Shown here: positions 16,438 through 25,039 of the stretch, piece by piece | Position numbering within the stretch: the stretch's first letter is position 1 | Layout: every line of letters starts with the position of its first letter | Assembly: GCA_944326245.1 (NCBI GenBank) | Contig: CALVDF010000021.1 | Location: 1-36,040 of the forward strand | Direction: 5' to 3' | Source: an uncultured Bacteroidales bacterium | GTDB taxonomy: Bacteria > Bacteroidota > Bacteroidia > Bacteroidales > UBA932 | DNA length: 36,040 nt | Notes under the pieces: generated by a model | Databases searched by the model: none | What the model was told of the DNA's origin: nothing | The model's input: only the letters and a program-made list of their open reading frames with translations | Position numbers and translations under genes: made by a program

Positions 16438-19400
16438 CTACTTGAAAGCCTGCTCGCTCAAGCCTGGGCCCGAAAGCGCCAGATCCTTGAAATAATCCGG
16501 GACAGCACGACCCAGGAGAGCATCCACATAAAGCTTTCCTATATACTGCGAAAGCATGAAACCATGCCCCCTCATTCCTATGAAAAGTCCCAGGGACGGG
16601 TCCACAATGTATCTGGGCTCCACATAATAACCTGCCCATGTAGCCTGAAGGCCGACGCCCCTGAGTGCCGGAATCCACTCCGAAAATACCTCAGAAGCTA
16701 TTTCCAGGAAGGCCTGCGTATTGACTTTGAGATCTTTTCCTGTCTCCGCAGGATCCGTAGCGGGAGAAGCACATCCGATTATCTGACCTGTATCTGCAAG
16801 CTGCTGTCCGTAGACGGCCGAGAAACCTTTGTAGTGACGGCGGTCTATGAGCATATCCAGGATATCGCCGTCCTTGCCTAGCCTTGGCAGACGCTTGGTG
16901 ATGAATGCCTGATGCCTTACCGGATAAAGTCCTGTCTCTATTCCGAGCATGGAGGCAAACTTCTCCGCCCCGTACCCAAGAGCATTTACAAATACAGGCG
17001 TACGGTATCTTGTATAATGCCTTGAACTGTCACGTACCAGGACCTCATACTCAGCCCCTGTTTTACGGACATCCACCAGCTCGGTCTGTTCCATAACACG
17101 TCCCCCATGTGCAAGCCCTATCAGTCTGACTGCATTTACGGTCTTGCCTGGAGTAGCCTGCCAGCAGTCCTCTGTAACCTGGGCCGCCAGATACATGTTC
17201 AGGTCCGGATTCATGTAAGGGGATATTTCCTTGCGGAAATCCTTCGGTTCCACCATATAGGCCCTGGACCAGGCGCGTGCGGCGTCGAGTGCCCTGCACG
17301 TAGCCTCGTCATGTGCGAAATTGACATACCTTATCAGACGGAAGTCTATATCGGTCTTCTCCTGCAGATTCCTGAATATCTCCAGATTGTGGTTTGCGAT
17401 ATCGGCCAGGGCAGGCAACGAGAAAGCAGGACGTCCTCCCGCTATGTTTCTCCATGATGACCCACGGTCCTTATTGACCAGAACAGGTGCAAACCCGGCC
17501 TCGGACATATACCTGAACAGGGCTGACCCGGCCATTCCGCCTCCTGCGATCAAGGCCCCCACCTTTCCCCCGTCACTTACAGCCCCTGGAGAAAGGATTA
17601 TCTTCTCTGAACCGGAGATGTTGATGACATTGCCGATATCCACAGGACTGGCCATCGGCGCCCTTGGAGTGAAATCCCCTGTCACCTCTATTCCATAGGA
17701 ACGTAAAGCGGTTTTTGCCCTTGAAAGGCAGCGCTTGCCTCGGCACGGTCCCATACCCATACGGGAGATATGCTTGAGTTCATCGGCTGATATTGTCCTG
17801 CGGTCCCCGACAAGGGATAGCATGCGTTCCAGCGTAATGTCTTCACAGTGACAGATATATGTCTTGCCGTCCACTGACGGGGCAGGCTTCATCTCTACAG
17901 GTTCAGGATATTTGTCCTTGACAATAAATCCTCTGGCGTCCGTAATCACCTTACAGTCGAAAAGATTTGAAACCTTGACACGGGCCACGTTGGTCCTGTT
18001 GGGCTTCAGCATGATCTTTTCAACCACACCGTCTCCGACCTTCTTCCCGTTGTCGTCCACCAGGAATACTTCCGCCCCCTCGTTGACTTCATACTCGATA
18101 GGCAGGAAGAGCTTGCCGGCACGCGTATCATACCCGAATATGGCCAGTCCCGGGCACTGGTATACACACTGCATGCAGCCTATGCACTTGTCGTAATCAA
18201 GCTTTGGCGTTGTAGAGGTGGAGCTTTTGGTAATGGCCCCCTGCTTGCACGAGAAAGAACAAGGATTGCAGGCAAACCCGTAGAGACAATCCATAATAAC
18301 AAATGGAGCGGATGCCGCCCTCTCTGCAGACGGCATTGCCGGCTCCTGCAGAACTCTTACAGGATGCTGCTGGGAGTCGATATATTCTTTGGAAACCTGA
18401 AGGTAGGCATCATAGTTGAAACGACGGCCTAGATTCTGAAGGATCTCGTACGCACACTGCCGGCCACGCAACACCGCAGAAGTACCTTCTCCTATACGTA
18501 CCGAATCCCCTACCCCGTGGCAACTTCTGCCGAATACTGCATTGCCCTTTACAAACAGCTGGTTGTCAGGCATCAGCCCTGTGCAGATATTTATGCAGTC
18601 GATGCCGTCTATAAGTCTCTCGGTTCCTGGCACAGGCTTGAAATTCTCACATTCAGCAATAATTGCTCCGGTAATGCCTGTATAATCGGCATTCGGGACA
18701 GCTTCCACAAGAACATGGGATGTAAGAATCGGTATTCCCAGACGCCTTACCCTATTGGCCTGCACCGGGAAACCGCCTTCCCTGGGCATGCCCTCAATGA
18801 TCATTTTCACATTAGCCCCTGCCTGCATCGCCTGATACGACGTAAGATAGCCTATATTGCCTGCCCCTACCGTCAGTATATTTTTCCCGAGCAGCGTAAA
18901 CTGGGTATTCATCATCCTTTGAACTACCGCAGCAGTATACACTCCAGGCACATCGTCATTCCTGAATGCCGGCATGAACGGTACCGCTCCCGTAGCGATT
19001 ACCAGTTCATCTGCGTCTACGTAGAAAACCTTGTCAGTCGCTATATTTTTGACAGCAAGCCTCTTGCCTTCCAGAATATCCCACACCACAGAATCCAGCA
19101 GTATCCCTTCATGTGAATCTCCCGCGAGTGTCCTTGCAATGTCGAACCCTCTCATCCCTCCGAAGCGCATCTCCTTTTCGAAAAAGAAGAACTGGTGCGT
19201 CTGCATCAGGAACTGTCCCCCTATCTCACTGTTACTGTCAATCACCAGACAGTCCACCCCTTCTTTCCTCAACTCCTCACGGACTGCCAGTCCCGCAGGT
19301 CCTGCACCTATGATTGCCACTGTCGTTCTGTAAACCTCCTTTCCGTCCTCTTCTCCACTCTTTTCTGAAAATAGCATTCCCTTGAAACCATTGTCTGCAC

Positions 19401-19680
19401 TCAGTCTGGCGACATTCCTTACTCCGTCCACCTTAGTCACGCATATCCTGCGTATCTTTCCGTCCACCAGCATCTCGCAGGCCCCGCACTTGCCGATGCC
19501 GCATTCCATGGTCCTGTTGCGGTGCTCCAGACTAAGACTGTGGACAGGGTATCCGGCCTGATGAAGTGCGGCGGCTATTGTCTGACCCTTCTGTCCTTTT
19601 ATGGTTTTCCCCTCAAAATCAAATGATACAAGTTCTTCCGCGGGGACCGGAAGAATGGGATGAGTATTGATACGATACAT
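16438..19680 (-). CDS. Four-module FAD/iron-sulfur amino-acid-type dehydrogenase fusion
   Basis: A 1080-residue cytoplasmic flavoprotein whose modules are, in order: a 2Fe-2S plant-type domain (Cys60, 65, 68, 80); a pyridine-nucleotide-disulfide-type FAD domain (G-A-G-P-A-G at 125-130, second nucleotide site G-A-G-N-I-G near 272); a ferredoxin segment with Cys465/471/474/478 and Cys499/502/505/509; a BFD-like 2Fe-2S domain (Cys610, 612, 646, 651); and a DAO-type FAD oxidase domain (G-G-G-M-A-G at 713-718 to the end). These parts correspond to separate subunits in HcnABC, octopine/nopaline oxidases and archaeal dye-linked proline dehydrogenases. By that analogy it oxidises an amino acid or imino acid and passes electrons through its clusters. 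Substrate and acceptor are unknown. First gene of its operon, with a -7 box at 19707-19714. Confidence 0.85.
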   Translation of the reverse strand: MYRINTHPILPVPAEELVSFDFEGKTIKGQKGQTIAAALHQAGYPVHSLSLEHRNRTMECGIGKCGACEMLVDGKIRRICVTKVDGVRNVARLSADNGFKGMLFSEKSGEEDGKEVYRTTVAIIGAGPAGLAVREELRKEGVDCLVIDSNSEIGGQFLMQTHQFFFFEKEMRFGGMRGFDIARTLAGDSHEGILLDSVVWDILEGKRLAVKNIATDKVFYVDADELVIATGAVPFMPAFRNDDVPGVYTAAVVQRMMNTQFTLLGKNILTVGAGNIGYLTSYQAMQAGANVKMIIEGMPREGGFPVQANRVRRLGIPILTSHVLVEAVPNADYTGITGAIIAECENFKPVPGTERLIDGIDCINICTGLMPDNQLFVKGNAVFGRSCHGVGDSVRIGEGTSAVLRGRQCAYEILQNLGRRFNYDAYLQVSKEYIDSQQHPVRVLQEPAMPSAERAASAPFVIMDCLYGFACNPCSFSCKQGAITKSSTSTTPKLDYDKCIGCMQCVYQCPGLAIFGYDTRAGKLFLPIEYEVNEGAEVFLVDDNGKKVGDGVVEKIMLKPNRTNVARVKVSNLFDCKVITDARGFIVKDKYPEPVEMKPAPSVDGKTYICHCEDITLERMLSLVGDRRTISADELKHISRMGMGPCRGKRCLSRAKTALRSYGIEVTGDFTPRAPMASPVDIGNVINISGSEKIILSPGAVSDGGKVGALIAGGGMAGSALFRYMSEAGFAPVLVNKDRGSSWRNIAGGRPAFSLPALADIANHNLEIFRNLQEKTDIDFRLIRYVNFAHDEATCRALDAARAWSRAYMVEPKDFRKEISPYMNPDLNMYLAAQVTEDCWQATPGKTVNAVRLIGLAHGGRVMEQTELVDVRKTGAEYEVLVRDSSRHYTRYRTPVFVNALGYGAEKFASMLGIETGLYPVRHQAFITKRLPRLGKDGDILDMLIDRRHYKGFSAVYGQQLADTGQIIGCASPATDPAETGKDLKVNTQAFLEIASEVFSEWIPALRGVGLQATWAGYYVEPRYIVDPSLGLFIGMRGHGFMLSQYIGKLYVDALLGRAVPDYFKDLALSGPGLSEQAFK

Positions 19681-19706
19681 TTCAGTATAGGTTAGTGTTG
19701 TTGTTA

Positions 19707-19714
19707 CAAATTTA
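19707..19714 (-). promoter_or_regulatory. -7 box for the 19.7-10.6 kb minus-strand operon
   Basis: On the minus strand it reads TAAATTTG, an exact TAnnTTTG, 26 bases before the start of the large oxidoreductase. A TTTG occurs upstream at 19730-19733 on the same strand, but with a 15-base spacer, shorter than the usual 19-21. Confidence 0.6.
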
Positions 19715-19783
19715 GATTTTTTTTAAAAACAAATAAATCCTCACATGTTTTTTTATTATGACTTCCCCGACTTTTTCTTTCCA

Positions 19784-19791
19784 TACCTTTG
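19784..19791 (+). promoter_or_regulatory. -7 box for the DUF4493-like lipoprotein gene
   Basis: TACCTTTG matches TAnnTTTG exactly, 31 bases before the ATG at 19823. It is divergent from the operon promoter at 19707-19714. Confidence 0.6.
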
Positions 19792-19822
19792 CCTCCGGTA
19801 ATAACAAATTAAAAGAAATTGT

Positions 19823-20911
19823 ATGAAAAAGAGATTGTTGAAATTCTTCGTACTGCTGTCGGCAGGAGCGGTTCTGCTCCCCGCATGCAATGACGGAATG
19901 GAGGGAGATGCGTATATTTCTTTTACCCTGTCTCCAGACTACAGCTACTATTCGCTCAACCAGCTGGCACAAAAGCTGAAATCGGACGGGAGCGATTTCT
20001 CCCTGCCGGACACCTGCGATTTTATCCTTAAGGTAACCGGACAGGACGGGGAGACCGTATATAATGGCCCTTACGGAGAAAGGCCCGACCCCATGCAGGT
20101 ACAGCCAGGCACTTATGACCTATCGCTGTATTCCATCGAATTCAACGAACCTGCCTTTGCATCTCCACAGTTCGGGGACTGCAGGACTGTCGTGGTGGGC
20201 AGCGGGCAGAATCTGTCCGTAGCATTCGCCTGCACACAGCTCAATTGCGGCATGAGACTTATCTTCTCAGAGTCATTCCGCGAGCGCTTCATGTCGGCAG
20301 AGACTGTCATTGAGTCAGGAGAGCATTCCCTGCCGTACCCCTACACAGAAAGCCGCATAGGATACTTCATGCCCGGAATCCTCAACGTTGCATGCATGGA
20401 GGACGGGAACAGGATCCCCATACTCTCCAGACGCCTGGACGCGGCAGACATACTGACAATCAAGCTTTCCGCCACTTCCGGGCCGTCAGGCTCATTCTCG
20501 GTGGAAGTGGATACTGCGCGCAACTGGCTGTTCGAGGATTTCACTGTAGGCAGCGGAAATGACGGGTCCTCCATGGAAAAGGCACTGAGCATAGCCGACC
20601 TGGCCATGTACCTTGGAGTCGAGGACGTATGGGTATGCGGATATGTTGCGGGAGGAGACGTCTCCACATCCAAGATAAATACTGAACCCCCGTTTTCCAA
20701 AAACACAAACCTTGCCATAGCTGACAGGCCGGGGACTGTAGAAAGGGAAAACTGCGCTGCGGTAGAACTTCCCGACGGAGATGTCAGGGAGTCCCTCAAT
20801 CTGGTGGACCATCCTGAAATGGTAGGAAAGAAAATATTCGTCAAGGGAGACATAGAGAATTACTACGGCCATCCTGGAGTCAAAACAGTCAAGGAATTTC
20901 AGATGGAATGA
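19823..20911 (+). CDS. Surface lipoprotein, DUF4493/DUF6359-like
   Basis: A 362-residue exported lipoprotein with basic N-terminus M-K-K-R, a hydrophobic segment and lipobox L-P-A-C (Cys22). The first half (about 30-240) resembles the DUF4493 pattern of Bacteroidetes cell-surface proteins (V-Q-P-G-T-Y-D-L-S-L-Y, then beta-rich repeats). The last 100 residues resemble the small OB-like DUF6359 domain (G-S-S-M-E-K-A-L-S-I-A-D, V-W-V-C-G-Y-V-A-G-G, K-I-F-V-K-G-D-I-E-N-Y-Y). There is no catalytic motif. Identification is by general appearance. Function is unknown; these proteins are often attached to the outer surface. Confidence 0.78.
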   Translation: MKKRLLKFFVLLSAGAVLLPACNDGMEGDAYISFTLSPDYSYYSLNQLAQKLKSDGSDFSLPDTCDFILKVTGQDGETVYNGPYGERPDPMQVQPGTYDLSLYSIEFNEPAFASPQFGDCRTVVVGSGQNLSVAFACTQLNCGMRLIFSESFRERFMSAETVIESGEHSLPYPYTESRIGYFMPGILNVACMEDGNRIPILSRRLDAADILTIKLSATSGPSGSFSVEVDTARNWLFEDFTVGSGNDGSSMEKALSIADLAMYLGVEDVWVCGYVAGGDVSTSKINTEPPFSKNTNLAIADRPGTVERENCAAVELPDGDVRESLNLVDHPEMVGKKIFVKGDIENYYGHPGVKTVKEFQME

Positions 20912-20931
20912 CATATTGGCTCAAAAAGGTT

Positions 20932-20939
20932 TATCTTTG
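20932..20939 (+). promoter_or_regulatory. -7 box for the UDP-sugar dehydrogenase gene
   Basis: TATCTTTG matches TAnnTTTG exactly in the 51-base gap, 23 bases before the ATG at 20963. The dehydrogenase can therefore be transcribed separately from the lipoprotein. Confidence 0.6.
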
Positions 20940-20962
20940 CGGAGCTTAATCAGGTTCATTAT

Positions 20963-22282
20963 ATGAAGGAACAGTTGCTCAATAAAATCAAGAACAGAGA
21001 AATCGTTGCAGGTGTGGCTGGACTCGGATACGTAGGACTTCCTCTGGCCGTGGAAATAGCCAAAGCCGGATACCGTACAATAGGATTCGACCTGCTTGAG
21101 GACAAGGTCCGTAAAATCAACGCCGGGGAGAACTATATCGCAGATGTAGAGCATGAAACTCTAAAATCATTGACTGCCAAGGGAATGTTGAGAGCCACAA
21201 CCGATTTCACGAAGATTGCCGAAGCGGACTTCATTGCCATCTGCGTTCCGACTCCACTTGACACCCACCAGCAGCCGGACCTTTCATATATCGAACATTC
21301 TTCAATACAGATAGCCCAATACCTCAAAAAAGATACGATGGTAGTGCTGGAATCCACAACTTTTCCCGGCACTACCGCCGATATCGTAAAACCTCTGCTG
21401 GAAAAAGGTTCAGGACTGGTGTGCGGACAGGATTTCTATCTTGCATTCTCCCCTGAAAGGGTGGATCCCGGAAATGCCCGTTACAAAACAGGGAACACTC
21501 CGAAGGTAGTAGGTGCAATAGGCGATGATGCAAAGACAGTAATCTGCGCCATGTACAACAGTTTTCTGGAAGGCGGAGTGCATCCCGTATCCTCTCCGGA
21601 AATTGCAGAGATGGAAAAGATTCTGGAAAATACCTACAGGAATATAAACATCGGCCTTATAAATGAAATGGCCATGCTCTGCGACAGGATGAAGATAAAT
21701 ATATGGGAAGTAATTGATGCTGCACGCACCAAGCCATACGGATTCCAGGCGTTCTATCCTGGTCCAGGACTCGGAGGACACTGCATTCCCCTCGACCCGT
21801 ACTACCTGAGCTGGAAGGTTCGCGAATATGCGTTCCACACGTCAATGATAGAGACATCCATGATGATAAATGACAGGATGCCGGAATACTGCGCGCAAAG
21901 GGTGGCCAACATTCTCAATGACTTTTCAAAATCCCTGAAAGGTTCCAGGATACTTGTTCTGGGAGTGGCATACAAGGCAGACATAGATGACTGCCGCGAA
22001 AGTCCTGCAATAAGGGTTATCGATGTATTGCGCAAAAAAGGGGCGGAGGTCCTGTTTTATGATCCTTTCGTCAAAAAATATACTGACAAAAAGAATGGGA
22101 AAACATGTTCTGGAGAGCCGTCCCTGTCTGCAGAATTGCTGAGAAGCTGTGACATTACCGTCATTACAACTGCCCACAGCGGAATTGACTACAATCTTGT
22201 CCAATCCAATTCACGGGTCGTATTCGACACAAGAAACGCGATGAAGGATGTAGAGGACAGAAGCAATATTGTGCTGCTGTAG
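20963..22282 (+). CDS. Nucleotide-sugar 6-dehydrogenase (UDP-GlcNAc/UDP-ManNAc type)
   Basis: An NAD-dependent four-electron oxidation enzyme that makes UDP-hexuronic acids for surface polysaccharides. The NAD motif G-L-G-Y-V-G-L-P is at 20-27. Substrate and dimer motifs include C-V-P-T-P-L, F-S-P-E-R-V-D-P-G and E-N-T-Y-R-N-I-N. The catalytic Cys274 lies in G-L-G-G-H-C-I-P. C-terminal domain: G-V-A-Y-K-A-D-I-D-D-C-R-E-S-P. The D-P-Y-Y-L block and overall pattern fit WbpA/TuaD-like enzymes acting on UDP-N-acetyl sugars rather than UDP-glucose dehydrogenase. No glycosyltransferases are adjacent. Length 439 residues is normal. Confidence 0.9.
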   Translation: MKEQLLNKIKNREIVAGVAGLGYVGLPLAVEIAKAGYRTIGFDLLEDKVRKINAGENYIADVEHETLKSLTAKGMLRATTDFTKIAEADFIAICVPTPLDTHQQPDLSYIEHSSIQIAQYLKKDTMVVLESTTFPGTTADIVKPLLEKGSGLVCGQDFYLAFSPERVDPGNARYKTGNTPKVVGAIGDDAKTVICAMYNSFLEGGVHPVSSPEIAEMEKILENTYRNINIGLINEMAMLCDRMKINIWEVIDAARTKPYGFQAFYPGPGLGGHCIPLDPYYLSWKVREYAFHTSMIETSMMINDRMPEYCAQRVANILNDFSKSLKGSRILVLGVAYKADIDDCRESPAIRVIDVLRKKGAEVLFYDPFVKKYTDKKNGKTCSGEPSLSAELLRSCDITVITTAHSGIDYNLVQSNSRVVFDTRNAMKDVEDRSNIVLL

Positions 22283-22285
22283 AAT

Positions 22286-22447
22286 CTACACAAGTATCAC
22301 CGCGATAATTCCTATCGATACTATCGACAGGATGCTTATTATTGTCATCAGGTAACTTTTTACGTTTGCTTTCATATCCTTTGCCATAAGTCTGGTTTCT
22401 GCGTTGTGCATAGCTGTTAAGTTGTATGTTCCGGACATCAATGCCAT
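22286..22447 (-). CDS. Small single-pass membrane protein (hypothetical)
   Basis: From the ATG at 22447 the frame encodes 53 residues: a polar N-terminus (M-A-L-M-S-G-T-Y-N-L), a basic stretch (K-D-M-K-A-N-V-K-S) and a clean C-terminal membrane helix rich in Ile, Ser and Val, ending two residues from the terminus. That layout (charged region, then helix, then stop) is typical of real small membrane proteins. It is convergent with the dehydrogenase gene, 3 bases from its stop, and lies just past the pcrA terminator. Starts at 22483 or at later Met codons are also possible. No promoter is recognised. Confidence 0.45.
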   Translation of the reverse strand: MALMSGTYNLTAMHNAETRLMAKDMKANVKSYLMTIISILSIVSIGIIAVILV

Positions 22448-22475
22448 ATGACAGGATTTGTGACATTCTGCATAA

Positions 22476-22517
22476 AAATTCACCGGCCCGCCATCCTTCA
22501 GATCGGACGCGGGCCGG
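22476..22517 (-). terminator. Terminator downstream of pcrA
   Basis: A 9-bp perfect stem, ccggcccgc (22483-22491) with gcgggccgg (22509-22517). On the minus strand it is followed by T-rich AATTTTTATG (22473-22482). It lies 67 bases past the pcrA stop. On the plus strand no T tract follows, so it acts mainly for the minus strand. Confidence 0.65.
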
Positions 22518-22539
22518 CTACTTAACCTAAACTTAAACT

Positions 22540-22596
22540 ATGAAAAACTTCGAAATAATTTCTTACAATATCCGTGCCACAATTTACACTTTTTGA
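22540..22596 (+). other. Very short ORF after the hairpin (18 codons)
   Basis: On the plus strand the hairpin is followed by cttaacctaaacttaaact and ATG, then 18 codons (M-K-N-F-E-I-I-S-Y-N) ending in TGA at 22596, overlapping the 3' end of pcrA on the other strand. The A/T-rich leader before ATG-AAA-AAC looks like a Bacteroidetes 5' leader. It may be a truncated gene start or a small peptide. Nothing proves that it is expressed. Confidence 0.2.
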
Positions 22597-24956
22597 AGTT
22601 TTGCATACTTGAGGAGTAAAGTTTTTTCACCTCCGGCATCAAATTTAACAACTGCCTTGGCATCTCCCCCATTTCCTGTCACGGAAACGACAACTCCTGT
22701 GCCAAAACGGTCATGCCGCACCCTCTCTCCGGCCCCGATGTCAGTTCCCGTGATATTGGGCGCACCGGCTGTCAGTCCGGCAGGGGAGCCGTTCCTTGAA
22801 AAGCCCGAACCTGACCCTGACGGCGACAGCTTGCGCAGCCGCGACATGTCTGGGGTAACCTTGACCTGCTGGGGTGACTGATACTGATGTCTGCCGGACC
22901 GGAAACGACCGAAGGAAGAATAACTGCCGTCATCCTCATCGAAATCGCCTGAAGAGCCTACTGAGGCATAGTCCTCAACGGTCCCGTCGAGATATGCCTG
23001 GTCTATCTCCTTAAGGAAGCGGCTCGGACGGCAGGCAGAGGTCTTCCCGTTGAGAAAGCGGCTGCCTGCATATGATACCGTCACTGCTTTTTCCGCTCTT
23101 GTCAGAGCCACATAGAACAGCCGGCGTTCCTCCTCCAGGCCCTCAATGCTTTCTCCTGACATTGATGAGGGAAACAGATTCTCCTCCATACCTGAAATAT
23201 AGACATACGGAAACTCCAACCCCTTTGATGCGTGGACCGTCATCAGCTTTACCCGGTTGTTTTCATCTTCCTCATCTGTATTGTCGGCATCCGTAAGCAA
23301 TGCCACATTTTCCATATATGCTTCCAGAGACGGTATCTTACCGTACTCCCCCTGCTGTTCGGCCGATTCGATCTCCTGCTCCACAAATTCCTTGACACCA
23401 CCCAAGAGTTCCGTAACATTGCCCAATGCCGATATTCCCTCCACGGAAAGGTCTGCCCTCAGAGAAGGAAGATAACCGGAGGTCTCGGCTACCGCTACCG
23501 CCAGTGTATAGGCATCGTCTGTATCCAGACGGGATGCGAATCCGTCTATCATGGCCACAAAAGAGCGCAGACGGGCAGCGGCTGCATCCTTGATGTCATA
23601 TTTGTCCAGACCTCCCTGAATGCACATGTCCCATAGAGAAACCCCCATGGCCGATGCTCCGTCCGAGAGCCTGTTGAGAGACGTCTGACCTATACCGCGG
23701 GCAGGAATGTTGACTATCCTTCTGAAAGCCTCGTTGTCATTGTGATTGAGAACCAGCCGAAGATATGCCAGCATGTTCTTGACTTCCTTGCGTTCGTAGA
23801 AAGAATGCCCGGCATATATTATATAAGGTATGTTGCGGCGCCTCAGAGCTTCCTCAAGGGTCCTCGACTGGGAATTGGTACGGTACAGGATGGCGAAAGA
23901 ATCGTATGATGCCTTTGAAGCATAGATGCGCCGCATTATCGACGATACGATCGAAGAAGCCTCGTCCTGTTCATTGTAGGCTTTGAGCAATTCTATCTTC
24001 TCACCCTGTTCTCCTTCAGAAAAACACTTCTTTTTCAAGCGGTTGCTATTGTGGACTATTACCGAATTGGCGGCATTTACTATCACTTGAGTGGAACGGT
24101 AATTCTGCTCGAGACGGAAGACCTTGGCCTCCGGATAATCCCGCTGGAAATTCAGGATATTCTGTATCCTCGCGCCCCTGAATGCATAGATGCTCTGCGA
24201 ATCGTCACCCACGACTGTCAGATTGCGGCTGTCGCACGCAAGGAGATTGACTATTCTGTACTGCGCCATGTTTGTATCCTGATACTCGTCCACCAGTATA
24301 TGGGACACGGATGATTTCAGGTTGGCCGCAACTTCCGGGAAACGGCTGAGAAGGATATTCGTATAGAGAAGGATGTCGTCGAAGTCCATTACACCCTCTT
24401 TCCTGCACTTTTCAGAGTACATCCTGTAGATATCGCAGATACGTCCTTTCCGCATCTGGGTGTCCTTGCGGATGGCCTCATGATTGTTCATGTATGCTTC
24501 CGCCGTAACCAGATAGTTCTTGGCCGTGGATATTCGGGAAAGGACCTCTCCAGGCTTGTATGTTTTCTCATCAAGCTGCAGTTCCTTGATACACATCTTC
24601 ACAGCGTTTTTTGCATCCGTCGCGTCATATATCGTAAACGCCTTGGGAAATCCCAACAGGTCGGCATACTCCCTCAGGATTCTGGCAAATATGGAATGGA
24701 ACGTACCCATCCACAGCCGGCGTGCCCTGTCACGTCCCACTATGGCGGCGACACGCTCCTTCATTTCCTTGGCGGCCTTGTTGGTAAACGTGAGGGCCAT
24801 AATGGATGAAGGATCCACTCCGGAGTCTATCAGACACGCTATCTTCCATGTCAGCACCCTGGTCTTTCCAGAACCTGCCCCGGCTATGATTATAGACGCG
24901 CCGTCAATACACTTAACTGCCTCTTGCTGAACACTATTCAATCCCGACAAATTCAT
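22584..24956 (-). CDS. pcrA: ATP-dependent DNA helicase PcrA/UvrD
   Basis: A superfamily 1A 3'-5' helicase for repair and replication-transcription conflict resolution. Walker A is G-A-G-S-G-K-T at residues 26-32, Walker B is D-E-Y-Q-D-T, motif III is G-D-D-S-Q-S-I-Y-A-F-R-G-A, motif IV/V includes T-V-H-A-S-K-G-L-E, and motif VI is V-A-L-T-R-A-E. A poorly conserved Ser/Gly-rich linker (about 670-740) is followed by the C-terminal Tudor-like segment (G-E-R-V-R-H-D-R-F-G-T-G-V-V), which in PcrA contacts RNA polymerase. 790 residues is slightly longer than the usual 720-760 because of that linker. Own -7 box at 24983-24990. Confidence 0.95.
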   Translation of the reverse strand: MNLSGLNSVQQEAVKCIDGASIIIAGAGSGKTRVLTWKIACLIDSGVDPSSIMALTFTNKAAKEMKERVAAIVGRDRARRLWMGTFHSIFARILREYADLLGFPKAFTIYDATDAKNAVKMCIKELQLDEKTYKPGEVLSRISTAKNYLVTAEAYMNNHEAIRKDTQMRKGRICDIYRMYSEKCRKEGVMDFDDILLYTNILLSRFPEVAANLKSSVSHILVDEYQDTNMAQYRIVNLLACDSRNLTVVGDDSQSIYAFRGARIQNILNFQRDYPEAKVFRLEQNYRSTQVIVNAANSVIVHNSNRLKKKCFSEGEQGEKIELLKAYNEQDEASSIVSSIMRRIYASKASYDSFAILYRTNSQSRTLEEALRRRNIPYIIYAGHSFYERKEVKNMLAYLRLVLNHNDNEAFRRIVNIPARGIGQTSLNRLSDGASAMGVSLWDMCIQGGLDKYDIKDAAAARLRSFVAMIDGFASRLDTDDAYTLAVAVAETSGYLPSLRADLSVEGISALGNVTELLGGVKEFVEQEIESAEQQGEYGKIPSLEAYMENVALLTDADNTDEEDENNRVKLMTVHASKGLEFPYVYISGMEENLFPSSMSGESIEGLEEERRLFYVALTRAEKAVTVSYAGSRFLNGKTSACRPSRFLKEIDQAYLDGTVEDYASVGSSGDFDEDDGSYSSFGRFRSGRHQYQSPQQVKVTPDMSRLRKLSPSGSGSGFSRNGSPAGLTAGAPNITGTDIGAGERVRHDRFGTGVVVSVTGNGGDAKAVVKFDAGGEKTLLLKYAKLQKV

Positions 24957-24982
24957 TTTGAATTCTTTTTAAAATTAGGCCA

Positions 24983-24990
24983 CAAATCTA
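24983..24990 (-). promoter_or_regulatory. -7 box for pcrA
   Basis: On the minus strand it reads TAGATTTG (TAnnTTTG), 26 bases upstream of the pcrA ATG, divergent to the nqr promoter. Confidence 0.55.
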
Positions 24991-25003
24991 CAAAAGTTTT
25001 GTC

Positions 25004-25011
25004 TATATTTG
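25004..25011 (+). promoter_or_regulatory. -7 box for the nqr operon
   Basis: TATATTTG matches TAnnTTTG exactly, 28 bases before nqrA. No clear -33 TTTG at 19-21 bases; the pcrA and nqr promoters overlap within about 80 bases. Confidence 0.65.
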
Positions 25012-25039
25012 CAGCCAAAATTAATTTATATAATAGGTT

